The notes under the pieces are model-generated. The model worked only from the letters and a program-made list of their open reading frames with translations, was not told the origin of the DNA and made no database searches. Position numbers and translations under genes: made by a program. DNA of 64,000 bases from positions 124,001-188,000 of the forward strand of contig NZ_FOKM01000007.1 in assembly GCF_900111905.1 (NCBI RefSeq), read 5' to 3'. Below, piece after piece: positions 47,226-56,576 of the stretch. This stretch comes from Rhizobium sp. NFR07. Lineage in GTDB: Bacteria; Pseudomonadota; Alphaproteobacteria; Rhizobiales; Rhizobiaceae. The number at the start of each line of letters is the position of its first letter. Positions within the stretch are counted from its first letter, which is position 1.

Positions 47226-48737
47226 TTGACCACTTTTGCTGATCTTGGCCTGAGCCAGAAAGTTCTCTCTGCCGTCACGGACGCCGGCTATACAACGCCG
47301 ACTCCCATCCAGGCCGGAGCTATTCCGCATGCCCTGCAGCGCCGCGATATCTGCGGCATCGCACAGACTGGCACCGGCAAGACGGCATCCTTCGTGCTGC
47401 CTATGCTGACGCTTCTGGAAAAGGGTCGTGCCCGAGCGCGCATGCCGCGCACGCTGATTCTTGAGCCGACGAGAGAACTCGCAGCCCAGGTCGCGGAAAA
47501 CTTCGACAAGTACGGCAAGAATCACAAGCTGAATGTCGCGCTTCTGATCGGAGGCGTGTCCTTCGACGAGCAGGATCGCAAGCTGGAACGCGGCGCCGAT
47601 GTCCTGATCTGCACCCCGGGCCGCCTGCTTGACCATTGCGAGCGCGGCAAGTTGCTTATGACTGGCGTCGAAATTCTGGTCATCGACGAAGCCGACCGTA
47701 TGCTCGACATGGGCTTCATTCCCGATATCGAACGCATCGCCAAGATGATCCCGTTCACCCGCCAGACGCTGTTCTTCTCGGCCACCATGCCGCCGGAGAT
47801 CCAGAAGCTGGCCGACCGGTTCCTGCAGAACCCGGAGCGCGTCGAGGTTGCCAAGCCCTCTTCCACGGCCAAGACCGTCACCCAGCGCCTCGTCGCAGCG
47901 CACAACAAGGACTATGAAAAGCGCGCTGTTTTGCGCGATCTCATCAAGGCCCAGGACGACCTGAAGAACGGCATCATCTTTTGCAATCGCAAGAAGGACG
48001 TGGCCGACCTCTTCCGTTCCCTCGAACGTCACGGCTTCTCGGTCGGCGCACTGCATGGCGACATGGACCAGCGCTCCCGCACGACGATGCTGGCCAATTT
48101 CAAGGATAACAACATCACGCTTCTGGTGGCATCCGATGTCGCGGCCCGTGGTCTTGATATCCCCGATGTCAGCCATGTCTTCAATTTCGACGTGCCGATT
48201 CATGCGGAGGACTATGTCCACCGTATCGGCCGTACCGGCCGCGCCGGACGATCGGGCAAGGCGTTTACCCTGGTAACGCGCGCCGACACCAAATATCTCG
48301 ATGCGATCGAAAAGCTCATCGGCGAAAAGATCGAATGGCTGAACGGCGACATTTCCGCCCTTCCCGCCCCGATGGAAAGCCATGATCAGGACCGCGGCCG
48401 CAAGGGCCGTGATCGCGATCGCGGGCGGGACCGCAGCCGTGGCAGCCGTCACGAGCAGGCCGCCGCTCCCCAGGAAAAGAACACAGTAGTCACGGAAGAA
48501 GCAGGCGTGGAAGCAGCTGTAGAGAATACCAAGTCGGATCGTCGTTCTGACAAGAGAAACCAGCCTGCCGGCAACGGCAACCGCGATCGCAATCGCCGTT
48601 CTAACCCGAACCCGGCGAATGACGACAACCGCGACCGCCGCCGCCATCGCGACCACGACGATGGCCCGACCCCTGTCGGCTTCGGCGACGACATTCCCGC
48701 CTTCATGCTGATCGTTGCCAACGCCGTAAAAGCGTGA
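47226..48737 (+). CDS. DEAD-box RNA helicase (RhlE type)
   Basis: A 503-residue helicase starting at TTG 47226 (MTTFADLGLSQKVLSAV), the only reasonable in-frame start. Q motif GYTTPTPIQ, Walker A AQTGTGKT, DEAD box VIDEADRMLD, SAT motif and HRIGRTGRAGR are all present. Residues about 385-480 form a charged Arg/Asp/Asn-rich tail typical of RNA-binding RhlE proteins in alphaproteobacteria. Such helicases serve ribosome assembly or RNA decay. The stop overlaps the next start (GTGA). Confidence 0.94.
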   Translation: MTTFADLGLSQKVLSAVTDAGYTTPTPIQAGAIPHALQRRDICGIAQTGTGKTASFVLPMLTLLEKGRARARMPRTLILEPTRELAAQVAENFDKYGKNHKLNVALLIGGVSFDEQDRKLERGADVLICTPGRLLDHCERGKLLMTGVEILVIDEADRMLDMGFIPDIERIAKMIPFTRQTLFFSATMPPEIQKLADRFLQNPERVEVAKPSSTAKTVTQRLVAAHNKDYEKRAVLRDLIKAQDDLKNGIIFCNRKKDVADLFRSLERHGFSVGALHGDMDQRSRTTMLANFKDNNITLLVASDVAARGLDIPDVSHVFNFDVPIHAEDYVHRIGRTGRAGRSGKAFTLVTRADTKYLDAIEKLIGEKIEWLNGDISALPAPMESHDQDRGRKGRDRDRGRDRSRGSRHEQAAAPQEKNTVVTEEAGVEAAVENTKSDRRSDKRNQPAGNGNRDRNRRSNPNPANDDNRDRRRHRDHDDGPTPVGFGDDIPAFMLIVANAVKA

Positions 48738-49159
48738 CGCAAGCTACCCTACCCGGACAGGACTATCCCGGAATAGGGGTCGGCCTGATCATCCGTCGCG
48801 AAGACGGAAGGGTCCTCATGTGCCGGCGTCTCAAAGCTCCCGAGGCAGGCCATTGGAGCATTGTTGGCGGCAAGATCGATCTTATGGAACGTGCTGCCGA
48901 TGCTGCCCGGCGGGAGGCAGAGGAGGAGACCGGCCTGAAAATCGGCCAGGTCAACTTTGTCGGCGTGGTGGAGGCGATCCTTGGGCAGGAAGATCAGCAC
49001 TGGGTTTCGCTTATCTACCTCACCGAGAACTTCGGCGGGGAGCCGCGGCTAACAGAGCCGGACAAACATTCCGATCTTCAGTGGATCGACACCGATCACC
49101 TACCCCAGCCATTGTCAGTGTTCGCAAGACAAGCACTGGAACAATTGAACGGCAAATGA
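48734..49159 (+). CDS. NUDIX hydrolase
   Basis: A 141-residue NUDIX protein. The box GGKIDLMERAADAARREAEEETGL matches GX5EX7REUXEEXGU. It resembles the ADP-sugar/MutT-like group; the substrate is unknown. GTG 48734 overlaps the helicase stop by four bases, so translation is coupled. Confidence 0.93.
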   Translation: MTQATLPGQDYPGIGVGLIIRREDGRVLMCRRLKAPEAGHWSIVGGKIDLMERAADAARREAEEETGLKIGQVNFVGVVEAILGQEDQHWVSLIYLTENFGGEPRLTEPDKHSDLQWIDTDHLPQPLSVFARQALEQLNGK

Positions 49160-49163
49160 AAAA

Positions 49164-49187
49164 GCCGTCCTGGATGCCCAGGACGGC
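49164..49187. terminator. Bidirectional terminator after NUDIX gene
   Basis: Perfect 10-bp stem GCCGTCCTGG (49164-49173) and CCAGGACGGC (49178-49187), loop ATGC. On the minus strand it is followed by CTTTTTCATT, so it also suits the tfoX-like transcript. Confidence 0.8.
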
Positions 49188-49348
49188 CTAGCCTTGATAA
49201 AAATCGCTTGCGAGTATCGTCGGATGCTGTCGTCGGCCCAACCGCAGCTGGACCACATCCCCCATTACTCGTGAAGGATACTCGCGCTGCAGCATTTTGC
49301 GCAATACGCGAAATCTTGCACTTGCAGCATTTAAATTGAGTGTCTCGA

Positions 49349-49678
49349 TCAGCTTTGCTGACGCGGTGCCCGCCGCGCTGCCTCGAATGCGAGAACCGCC
49401 CACTTGCGCATCTCGTCCGGGTCGTCCAACGCCTCGTCGGGTATAGACCAGTAGGGCATCAGCACCGGTTTGCCCTTCTTGCCCTCGTAGGCCCATTGTC
49501 TGGCGCCGGCCTCCTCGAATGCCGGAGCGCTCGTAGTATCCGCTTTGAGCATGATCTCGTCCCTGAGGTCGATCGCAATGATCAGTCCCTGGTGATAGAT
49601 GCCCTTGCCGCCGAACATGCGCTTGATGGTAACCGGCCCAAGCCCCTCGAACATCTCTTCTATTGCCGCGTTATCCAT
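49349..49678 (-). CDS. TfoX N-terminal domain protein
   Basis: A 109-residue protein with the TfoX_N pattern: GPVTIKRMFGGKGIYHQGLIIAIDLRDEIMLKAD followed by WAYEGKKGKPVLMPYWSIPDEALDDPDEMRKWA. In gammaproteobacteria TfoX acts in competence; stand-alone domains in rhizobia are uncharacterised. It lies 12 bases after the MoeA/MobA fusion gene on the same strand. Confidence 0.88.
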   Translation of the reverse strand: MDNAAIEEMFEGLGPVTIKRMFGGKGIYHQGLIIAIDLRDEIMLKADTTSAPAFEEAGARQWAYEGKKGKPVLMPYWSIPDEALDDPDEMRKWAVLAFEAARRAPRQQS

Positions 49679-49690
49679 CCCCTGCCCCGA

Positions 49691-51328
49691 TCATTCCTTC
49701 AGAACCCCGCCGGCCGCGATCACAGCCTCCGGCGTATCGACGTCTATATGCGCCGAAGGACCTATGTCGACATCGACCACCGGAATGCCGGAGCTTTCGA
49801 TGATCGCCCTCGCACCGATATCGCCTTCGAGGCGCAGCACGGCCGCGTAGGTAGAACGCGGCAATATGATAGGGTTTCCGCGCTTGCCCTCAAACACCGA
49901 GCGCACTATCGACTGGCCACCTTCGTCGCGGAATGCCCGAACAAGCGCCGCAATCTGCTCGGCCGAGATCGCAGGCATGTCGGCAAGCATTACCAATATG
50001 CCGTCGTGAGTTACCACATCCCTATCGGAAAAGCCGCAGACCAGCGAGCTCGCCATGCCGCTTTCGTAATCCGAATTGAACTGTATGCGCAGCAGATCGA
50101 GGCCGGAAAGCGCCTGCTCAATCTCCGCCCGCCGATATCCTGTGACCGCAACCACCGAGGCCAGATCCGACTGCAGCAGCACTTGCGCCGAGCGCCGGAC
50201 GAGCGGAATGCCGTCGAACTCAGCCAGAAGCTTGTGCGGCCCGCCGGCCCCCATGCGTCGCGCCTGGCCGGCAGCAAGAAGCACGGCGCCGACGGTGATC
50301 GGCCGATCCGCGCCCCCGTCCGTGTCGCGCGGCCGCGGCCTCGTCGGTATCTCCATCAGCAGGCCGCCGACGCCCATGCCGGTGATGTCGGCATCCGTCA
50401 CCGTTTCGCCAGCCATGATGCGGCTCAGGATCCAGTCGAATCCGTTCTCCTTTGGTGAACGGGCACAACCGGGGGCGCCGATCACGGGCACATCGCCGAT
50501 ATGACCGATCACCAGGAGATTGCCGGGATCGACCGGCATCCCAACACGTTCCACGACCCCGCCGGCGGCGCGGATCGCTGCGGGAATAACATCCTCCGGA
50601 TCGGCTACCGCGGAGGCCCCGAAAATAACAATCATAGCCGGCTCATTAAAATGAGATGCTGCAAGCTGCTGTAATTGTTCGGCGACCGCCTGCCGCGTAT
50701 GAGGCACACGCACCTCGTTCACCAGCCGGCTACCGAAAATGGCCAGGCGTTGACGGAGAAGCTTGGCGGTCCGGTCCATGACCGAAGGCTTGAGCGATGG
50801 CAATTCGGTCGCGATCAAGGTCACCTGCCGGGGACAGTAGATCTTGACCTGAAAGGGCGTTGCTTCCCGCAGCACACTGACGGCTTCTTCCACCCGATCG
50901 CGGGCGACCGACAAAGGGATGATCTTGATCGTTGCGACCATGTCGCCGGCCCTGACCGCAACACGATCCGCAAGACAGGCCATCGTGATCGCCGGATCGA
51001 CGCGGTTCAATGCATCGACGGCCGCTTTGTTGGCCACGAACAGCCCATCCACGCGGGCATAGATATTCACCCGACCGGTCGCGGCATCGGAGAAGCTTAG
51101 ATGATCGAGCTCGATTGCGTTTGCGATCTGCGTCGCCGCATCGTCCTCGCCGAGATCATCCGCTTCGAGCTTGACCGCGACCACCGACCGGACGCCCTCG
51201 TCCCGCAGACGCAGGAGATCGTCCGCAACTAGGATGCGTCCCTTGGGCAGGCGCCCCTGCTGCAGGCGAATCGAATGGGCAAGCATCGCGCCTTCGGCAT
51301 CCTCGATCTCGAAGTCGCCATACCTCAT
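49691..51328 (-). CDS. Molybdopterin-binding / MobA-like nucleotidyltransferase fusion
   Basis: A 545-residue two-domain protein. Residues about 1-335 contain a MoeA/MogA-like molybdopterin-binding domain (MIVIFGASAVADPEDVIPAAI, GHIGDVPVIGAPGCARSPKENG). Residues about 345-545 form a MocA/MobA nucleotidyltransferase (GAVLLAAGQARRMGAGGPHKLLAEFDG, LADMPAISAEQI). It likely makes the cytidylated molybdenum cofactor for xanthine-dehydrogenase/CO-dehydrogenase-type enzymes. Its start overlaps the XdhC C-half gene (ATGA). Confidence 0.88.
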   Translation of the reverse strand: MRYGDFEIEDAEGAMLAHSIRLQQGRLPKGRILVADDLLRLRDEGVRSVVAVKLEADDLGEDDAATQIANAIELDHLSFSDAATGRVNIYARVDGLFVANKAAVDALNRVDPAITMACLADRVAVRAGDMVATIKIIPLSVARDRVEEAVSVLREATPFQVKIYCPRQVTLIATELPSLKPSVMDRTAKLLRQRLAIFGSRLVNEVRVPHTRQAVAEQLQQLAASHFNEPAMIVIFGASAVADPEDVIPAAIRAAGGVVERVGMPVDPGNLLVIGHIGDVPVIGAPGCARSPKENGFDWILSRIMAGETVTDADITGMGVGGLLMEIPTRPRPRDTDGGADRPITVGAVLLAAGQARRMGAGGPHKLLAEFDGIPLVRRSAQVLLQSDLASVVAVTGYRRAEIEQALSGLDLLRIQFNSDYESGMASSLVCGFSDRDVVTHDGILVMLADMPAISAEQIAALVRAFRDEGGQSIVRSVFEGKRGNPIILPRSTYAAVLRLEGDIGARAIIESSGIPVVDVDIGPSAHIDVDTPEAVIAAGGVLKE

Positions 51329-52029
51329 GGGCGTTTCCCGCGAGCCGCAAGCTCTCGCTTGCGAAAGGCCCCTATGATTTCGGCAAGCGTTCCGACGGCT
51401 ATTTCGGCCGGACTGGCGGCTCCGATATCGAGCCCGATCGGCGCTGCGATGCGCGCGATCTCTTCCTCGCTTCGCCCCATTTCCATCAATCGCTCCACGC
51501 GCTTTGCATGGGTCTTGCGGCTACCGAGAGCACCGACATAGAAACAGTCGGCCTTCAGGGCCTCGGACAGAGGAAGGTCGTCGATTTTCGGATCGTGAGT
51601 AAAAGCCGCAACCGCCGTATAGGCGTCGAAAGGCTCGTTCTTCAGTAAGTCCTCCGGCCATTCCGCCACCACGCGCACGCCGGAAAACCGCTCCTCGGTC
51701 GCAAACGCCGTCCTCGGATCGACGATCATCAAGTCATAACCGGCGATCGGCGCCATTCGCGCCAGCGCCTGGCTGATATGGACCGCGCCGATGACGACGA
51801 TCTTCGGCGGCGGCAGATGGGGATTGATGAAATAATTCGCCTCTTCACGCTCTACAGTCACCGCCTTGCCGCTGCGCATGACGTTGACGATCTCGTCCGA
51901 TAGAGCCGAGGCGGGAATGGCTCCTTCAACGACGACATCGACGCTTTCGGTAGAGAGGTTCGTTACCACGACCGCGGCCCTGCGGGCTGCTCGCGCCGCA
52001 TTCAAGGCCACCAGCGTATCGAGCCGCAT
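51325..52029 (-). CDS. XdhC/CoxI-family protein, C-terminal Rossmann half
   Basis: A 234-residue protein with the XdhC C-terminal NAD-binding fold (KIVVIGAVHISQALARMAPIAGYDLMIVDPR) and the family end IGLDIGAASPAEIAVGTLAEIIGAFRKRE. XdhC inserts sulfurated molybdenum cofactor into dehydrogenases. ATG 52029 overlaps the stop of the N-half gene (ATGA), and its own stop overlaps the next start, so all three genes are translationally coupled. Confidence 0.9.
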   Translation of the reverse strand: MRLDTLVALNAARAARRAAVVVTNLSTESVDVVVEGAIPASALSDEIVNVMRSGKAVTVEREEANYFINPHLPPPKIVVIGAVHISQALARMAPIAGYDLMIVDPRTAFATEERFSGVRVVAEWPEDLLKNEPFDAYTAVAAFTHDPKIDDLPLSEALKADCFYVGALGSRKTHAKRVERLMEMGRSEEEIARIAAPIGLDIGAASPAEIAVGTLAEIIGAFRKRELAARGKRP

Positions 52030-52355
52030 CAGGCGAGCCTTTCCACGCGGACCCGAATACGCCCGCCGCAGCTGAGCCCGACGCGCCATGCGGTCTCGTC
52101 CGCCACACCGAATTCGAGCATCCTCGGTTCACCCGAGCCGATGACATCGAGCGCCTCCGTAATCACGGCGCCTTCCACGCAGCCGCCCGACACCGACCCT
52201 TCGAAATTGCCTTCGCCGTCGATCACCAGGTAGCTTCCGGCCGGGCGCGGCGCAGAACCCCATGTCTCGATTACGGTTGCGATCGCCACGTCACGTCCGG
52301 CCTCGCGCCAATGCTGCGCGATCAGCAACGGATCCGGAAGGGCGGCTGGGCTCAT
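52029..52355 (-). CDS. XdhC/CoxI-family protein, N-terminal half
   Basis: A 108-residue protein equal to the XdhC N-terminal domain (ATVIETWGSAPRPAGSYLVIDGEGNFEGSVSGGCVEGAV ... GLSCGGRIRVRVE), containing the two conserved cysteines of the GGCVEG and SCGG motifs. In many bacteria this is fused to the C-terminal domain; here the two are separate, overlapping genes. No molybdenum hydroxylase gene is nearby, so the client enzyme must be elsewhere. Confidence 0.9.
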   Translation of the reverse strand: MSPAALPDPLLIAQHWREAGRDVAIATVIETWGSAPRPAGSYLVIDGEGNFEGSVSGGCVEGAVITEALDVIGSGEPRMLEFGVADETAWRVGLSCGGRIRVRVERLA

Positions 52356-52582
52356 GACGATATCCTTACAGGAAATAGTGGAATGATTTCATACGAAATG
52401 GGGATCGGCGCGGGAAATGGCCAGAGCCTTCAGCATATTTTGATCGCCTAACCGACGGAAATCACACCGTCGTTTGATGCAGACGCCATCCCGAATGTCT
52501 CTTTAGCCTGTTACATCCGCAAAACACTTTGACGCCTCTGCCTTCATCGTTAAATGTGCAGCGAATGAAACCAGGGGCCGGC

Positions 52583-53671
52583 ATGCCTTCACCGCGTACC
52601 AAACTCGTCGTCTTGCTTGCGTTATCTGTCGCCCTGCCCGGAATGACGCAGAGCGCCCTTGCGACAACGATCGGTGTCGTCGCGCCGAGATCCGGCCCTT
52701 ATGCATTGCTTGGACAGCAGGTTTTTGACGGCGCGCGGGCCGCAGCTGAGGCCAATGGCGATACGCTTGTCGAAGTGGACGAAACCTGTGACGAGGCGGG
52801 CGGCAAGACGGCAGCCCAGGCGCTCGTCGACGGCAGGGCCGAAATCGCCATCGGCTTTCTCTGCGTCGAGACGCTGACCACCGCCATGCCCGACCTCGCG
52901 GCACAAGCCATCCCCGCGCTCAGCATCTCGGTGCGCTCGCCCATTCTCATGGAAGACGCACTTCGCAACGACTGGCCTTTTTTCCGCATGGCGCCTGCCG
53001 AAGCCGCGGAGGCGGAGCAGGTCGCGGCAGCCATTGCGGCGCGCTGGAAGGCAGATCCCATCGCGCTCGTCGACGACGGGACGATCTACGGGCGCGAACT
53101 CGTCAATGCGGTGCGGCAGAAGCTGGCTCCGATCGGCATCACGCCGGTCTTCACCGATACGTTACGCCCTGGCCAGGAACAGCAGATCGCGCTGGTGAAG
53201 AGATTGCAGAAGGCCGGTGCAACGCATGTCCTGATCGGCGCCGACCGCAACGATGTCGCGGTCATCATGCGGGATGCGGCTGCCGAGGCCATTCCCTTGG
53301 TCGCGCTCGCCGGCGATGTGATGCGCGGGCCGAACAGGCCTGTCGCACTTCGAGACGGCACGCTCGCCGTCACGCTCCCGACTTATCAGTCGCTGCCGGA
53401 AGCTGCGGAGGCAAGCGAAGCCCTCAGGCAGCGGGGTAGCGAACCTGAGGGTAACACCCTCCCCGCCTACGCAGCCGCACAGATCGCTCATCAGGCAGCC
53501 GCACAGGCGGGCAGCGGCAGACAGATCCGCGACATCCTGCTGGAAACACACTTCCAGACCGTGATCGGCGATATAGGCTTTCAATCTAACCACGAGCTGG
53601 CGGACAATCCCTATCGCCTGCTCGAATGGCGCGGCACCGACTTCACCGTTCCGTCGGCGGAAACCGAATGA
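52583..53671 (+). CDS. Periplasmic ligand-binding protein (branched-chain amino acid type)
   Basis: A 362-residue type I periplasmic binding protein with a signal peptide (residues 1-27, ending SALA) and the LivJ-like fold: TIGVVAPRSGPYALLGQQVFDGARAAAEA and LVDDGTIYGRELVNAVRQKL. No permease or ATPase genes adjoin, so it is an orphan and may serve a distant transporter or a sensor. ATG 52583 after AGGGG is preferred to ATG 52565. Confidence 0.85.
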   Translation: MPSPRTKLVVLLALSVALPGMTQSALATTIGVVAPRSGPYALLGQQVFDGARAAAEANGDTLVEVDETCDEAGGKTAAQALVDGRAEIAIGFLCVETLTTAMPDLAAQAIPALSISVRSPILMEDALRNDWPFFRMAPAEAAEAEQVAAAIAARWKADPIALVDDGTIYGRELVNAVRQKLAPIGITPVFTDTLRPGQEQQIALVKRLQKAGATHVLIGADRNDVAVIMRDAAAEAIPLVALAGDVMRGPNRPVALRDGTLAVTLPTYQSLPEAAEASEALRQRGSEPEGNTLPAYAAAQIAHQAAAQAGSGRQIRDILLETHFQTVIGDIGFQSNHELADNPYRLLEWRGTDFTVPSAETE

Positions 53672-53727
53672 CGATTGCAGCCCGCGATCGGCAATGCTAG
53701 TCGGCGCATGACACAGGAGATCCAACA

Positions 53728-54402
53728 ATGACGCTGCCGCTTCGCATCGCCCCCTCCATTCTGGCCTCGAATTTTTCAAAACTCGGTCAGGAGGTAAAGG
53801 ACGTCGTCGATGCGGGCGCAGACTGGGTGCATCTCGACGTCATGGACGGCCATTTCGTGCCCAATATTTCCTTCGGCCCCGACGTCATCAAGTCGCTGCG
53901 GCCCTATACCGATGCGTTCTTCGACTGCCATCTCATGATCGCTCCGGCCGATCCCTACCTTGAAGCTTTCGCCAAGGCCGGTTGCGACGGCATCACCGTC
54001 CATGCCGAGTCGGGCGTCCATCTGCATCGGTCACTCCAGACCATCCGTTCCCTCGGCAAGAAGGTCGGCGTGACGCTGAACCCCGCGACCCCTGCGTCGG
54101 TCCTTGAAAATGTACTGGACGACGTCGACCTCATCCTGGTCATGAGCGTCAATCCAGGATTCGGCGGCCAGAGCTTCATCCCGGCCTGCCTCGACAAGAT
54201 CAGTCGCATCAAGTCACTGATCGGTGACCGGCCGATCGAACTGGAAGTCGATGGCGGCATTACGCCAGCAACGATCGGCGATGCGCGCCGCGCCGGCGCC
54301 AATGTCTTCGTAGCCGGATCGGCGATCTACAAGGGCGGGGAAAAATCGGCATATGAGGCGAATATCGCCGCCCTGGTTTCGGCAGCGGGCGGGCGCGGCT
54401 GA
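53728..54402 (+). CDS. rpe: Ribulose-phosphate 3-epimerase
   Basis: A 224-residue TIM-barrel enzyme interconverting ribulose-5-phosphate and xylulose-5-phosphate. Family motifs are intact: [40 protein letters not shown] and ELEVDGGI. Metal-binding Asp and His residues are in HLDVMDGHF and CHLMI. AGGAGA precedes the ATG. Confidence 0.97.
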   Translation: MTLPLRIAPSILASNFSKLGQEVKDVVDAGADWVHLDVMDGHFVPNISFGPDVIKSLRPYTDAFFDCHLMIAPADPYLEAFAKAGCDGITVHAESGVHLHRSLQTIRSLGKKVGVTLNPATPASVLENVLDDVDLILVMSVNPGFGGQSFIPACLDKISRIKSLIGDRPIELEVDGGITPATIGDARRAGANVFVAGSAIYKGGEKSAYEANIAALVSAAGGRG

Positions 54403-54559
54403 AACCTTCAGCAGTCACCGTGAGCGGGCAGAACTTCTGCTTGCACCATGCCTGACTTAACAGCCTTATACACCTTCGATATCCTAAAAGATTGAGCTTC
54501 GCCGTTCTTCTTGATAGAGCGGCGGCAATTACCGTTTTTGTCTAGCAAGCGAGCTGCCC

Positions 54560-55867
54560 ATGATCCCCCGCTACTCCCGACCGGAAATGGTCGCCATCTG
54601 GTCGCCGGAAACCAAGTTCCGTATCTGGTTCGAAATCGAGGCGCATGCCTGCGACGCTCTGGCCGCGATTGGCGTAATCCCGAAATCGGCAGCGGAGACG
54701 ATCTGGGAAAAGGGCGGCAATGCCGTCTTCGACGTCGCCCGCATCGATGAGATCGAAGCGGTCACCAAGCATGACGTTATCGCCTTCCTGACGCATCTGG
54801 CCGAGTTCGTCGGTCCCGACAGCCGCTTCATCCACCAGGGCATGACGTCTTCGGATGTCCTGGACACCACGCTCAATGTCCAGCTCGTCCGCGCCACCGA
54901 TATCCTGCTCGCAGGCGTCGACCGCGTGCTTGCCGCCTTGAAGACGCGCGCCTTCGAGCACAAGGACACCGTCCGTATCGGCCGCAGCCACGGCATCCAT
55001 GCCGAGCCGACCACGATGGGCCTGACCTTCGCCCGCTTCTACGCCGAGATGGACCGTAACAAGACCCGTCTTCTGGAAGCCCGCGAGGAAATCGCCACCT
55101 GCGCCATCTCCGGCGCCGTCGGTACCTTCGCCAACATCGATCCGCGCGTCGAGGAACATGTCGCCGCCGCCCTCGGCCTGAAGGCAGAGCCGGTCTCGAC
55201 CCAGGTCATCCCGCGCGACCGTCACGCGATGTATTTCGCCACGCTCGGCGTCATCGCCTCGTCGATCGAAAACGTCGCGATCGAAATCCGCCACATGCAG
55301 CGCACGGAAGTTCTGGAAGCGGAAGAATTCTTCTCGCCGGGCCAGAAGGGTTCGTCGGCCATGCCGCACAAGCGCAACCCGGTCCTCACCGAAAACCTGA
55401 CCGGCCTTGCCCGCCTCGTGCGCATGTCGGTCGTTCCGGCCATGGAGAACGTTGCCCTCTGGCACGAGCGCGACATCAGCCATTCCAGCGTGGAACGCGC
55501 CATCGGCCCCGACACGACCGTGACCCTCGACTTCGCGCTCAACCGCCTCGCCGGCGTCATCGAGAAGCTGGTGATCTACCCCGAGAACATGTTGAAGAAC
55601 ATGAACAAGTTCAAAGGACTGGTCATGAGCCAGCGCGTCCTCCTGGCGCTCACCCAGGCGGGCGTCTCCCGTGAAGATTCCTATCGCCTCGTTCAGCGCA
55701 ATGCGATGAAGGTCTGGGAACAGGGCAAGGATTTCCTGGAAGAACTGCTGGCGGACGACGAAGTACGCGCGGCACTCTCGGAAGAAGAAATCCGCGAAAA
55801 GTTCGATCTCGGCTACCACACCAAGCATGTCGACACGATCTTCACCCGCGTGTTCGGCGAAGCTTGA
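54560..55867 (+). CDS. purB: Adenylosuccinate lyase
   Basis: A 435-residue fumarase/aspartase-superfamily enzyme acting twice in purine synthesis (SAICAR and adenylosuccinate cleavage). The signature loop SSAMPHKRNP, the catalytic His region QGMTSSDVLDT and RSHGIHAEPTTMG are present. It is separated from rpe by 157 bases and followed closely by a small hydrolase gene. Confidence 0.97.
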   Translation: MIPRYSRPEMVAIWSPETKFRIWFEIEAHACDALAAIGVIPKSAAETIWEKGGNAVFDVARIDEIEAVTKHDVIAFLTHLAEFVGPDSRFIHQGMTSSDVLDTTLNVQLVRATDILLAGVDRVLAALKTRAFEHKDTVRIGRSHGIHAEPTTMGLTFARFYAEMDRNKTRLLEAREEIATCAISGAVGTFANIDPRVEEHVAAALGLKAEPVSTQVIPRDRHAMYFATLGVIASSIENVAIEIRHMQRTEVLEAEEFFSPGQKGSSAMPHKRNPVLTENLTGLARLVRMSVVPAMENVALWHERDISHSSVERAIGPDTTVTLDFALNRLAGVIEKLVIYPENMLKNMNKFKGLVMSQRVLLALTQAGVSREDSYRLVQRNAMKVWEQGKDFLEELLADDEVRAALSEEEIREKFDLGYHTKHVDTIFTRVFGEA

Positions 55868-55898
55868 TATCCAGAGCAGTCAGGTCCATCTAGGCCGC

Positions 55899-56453
55899 AT
55901 GAAAGCATCAGAAGCCGATATCCTCATTATCCCGGGTTACACCAATTCCGGCCCGACACACTGGCAGACCCGTTGGGAGCAGAAGCTCGCAACGGCCCGC
56001 CGGGTGGAACAGGCGGAATGGGCAAAACCGGTGAAGGAAGACTGGGTCGACAAACTCGTGGAGGAAGTGAACGCCTGCACGAGGCCTGTCGTTCTGGTAG
56101 CGCATTCGCTTGGCGTTGCGACGGCCATTCACGCCATCCCCCGCTTTCGCCAGAATGTGGCCGGAGCATTTTTCGTCGCTCCGCCGGAGGTCGACAACCC
56201 GAAGATCCGGCCGAAGCACCTGATGACCTTCGGACCCTATCCGCGCGATCCTCTGCCCTTCCCGTCCCTGACGGTGGCCAGCCGTAATGATCCGTTCGGG
56301 TCTTACGAGCATGCGGACGATATCACCGCCGCCTGGGGTTCCATGCTGATCGATGCCGGAGAATCGGGTCACATCAACGCGGAATCCGGGCACGGTCCAT
56401 GGCCGGAGGGTACGATGGTGTTCGCACAGTTCCTCAGTCGGCTGAAGGGCTGA
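55899..56453 (+). CDS. RBBP9/YdeN family alpha/beta hydrolase
   Basis: A 184-residue serine hydrolase-like protein. It opens with ILIIPGYTNSGPTHWQTRWE, the nucleophile elbow is VAHSLGVAT, and a late SGHGPWPEG supplies the catalytic His; Asp lies in ASRNDPFGS. The substrate is unknown. It starts 32 bases after purB, so it is probably co-transcribed. Confidence 0.9.
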   Translation: MKASEADILIIPGYTNSGPTHWQTRWEQKLATARRVEQAEWAKPVKEDWVDKLVEEVNACTRPVVLVAHSLGVATAIHAIPRFRQNVAGAFFVAPPEVDNPKIRPKHLMTFGPYPRDPLPFPSLTVASRNDPFGSYEHADDITAAWGSMLIDAGESGHINAESGHGPWPEGTMVFAQFLSRLKG

Positions 56454-56576
56454 GAATTTGTGGAGACCATCATCTCCACAACCTGTCGTGTGCACATCCA
56501 TTTGCAAAGACAATTTTAAGGTAGGCTTAATTCAACCTTTCTAAGATACGCCCATGCTTCGAGCACAGGCGATCCG

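Noticed and set aside
49188..49295. A 35-codon minus-strand ORF (MLQREYPSRVMGDVV...) after the tfoX-like gene
   Set aside because: It ends beside the terminator and reads plausibly, but has no ribosome site and no recognised relatives; left as non-coding until conservation is shown.
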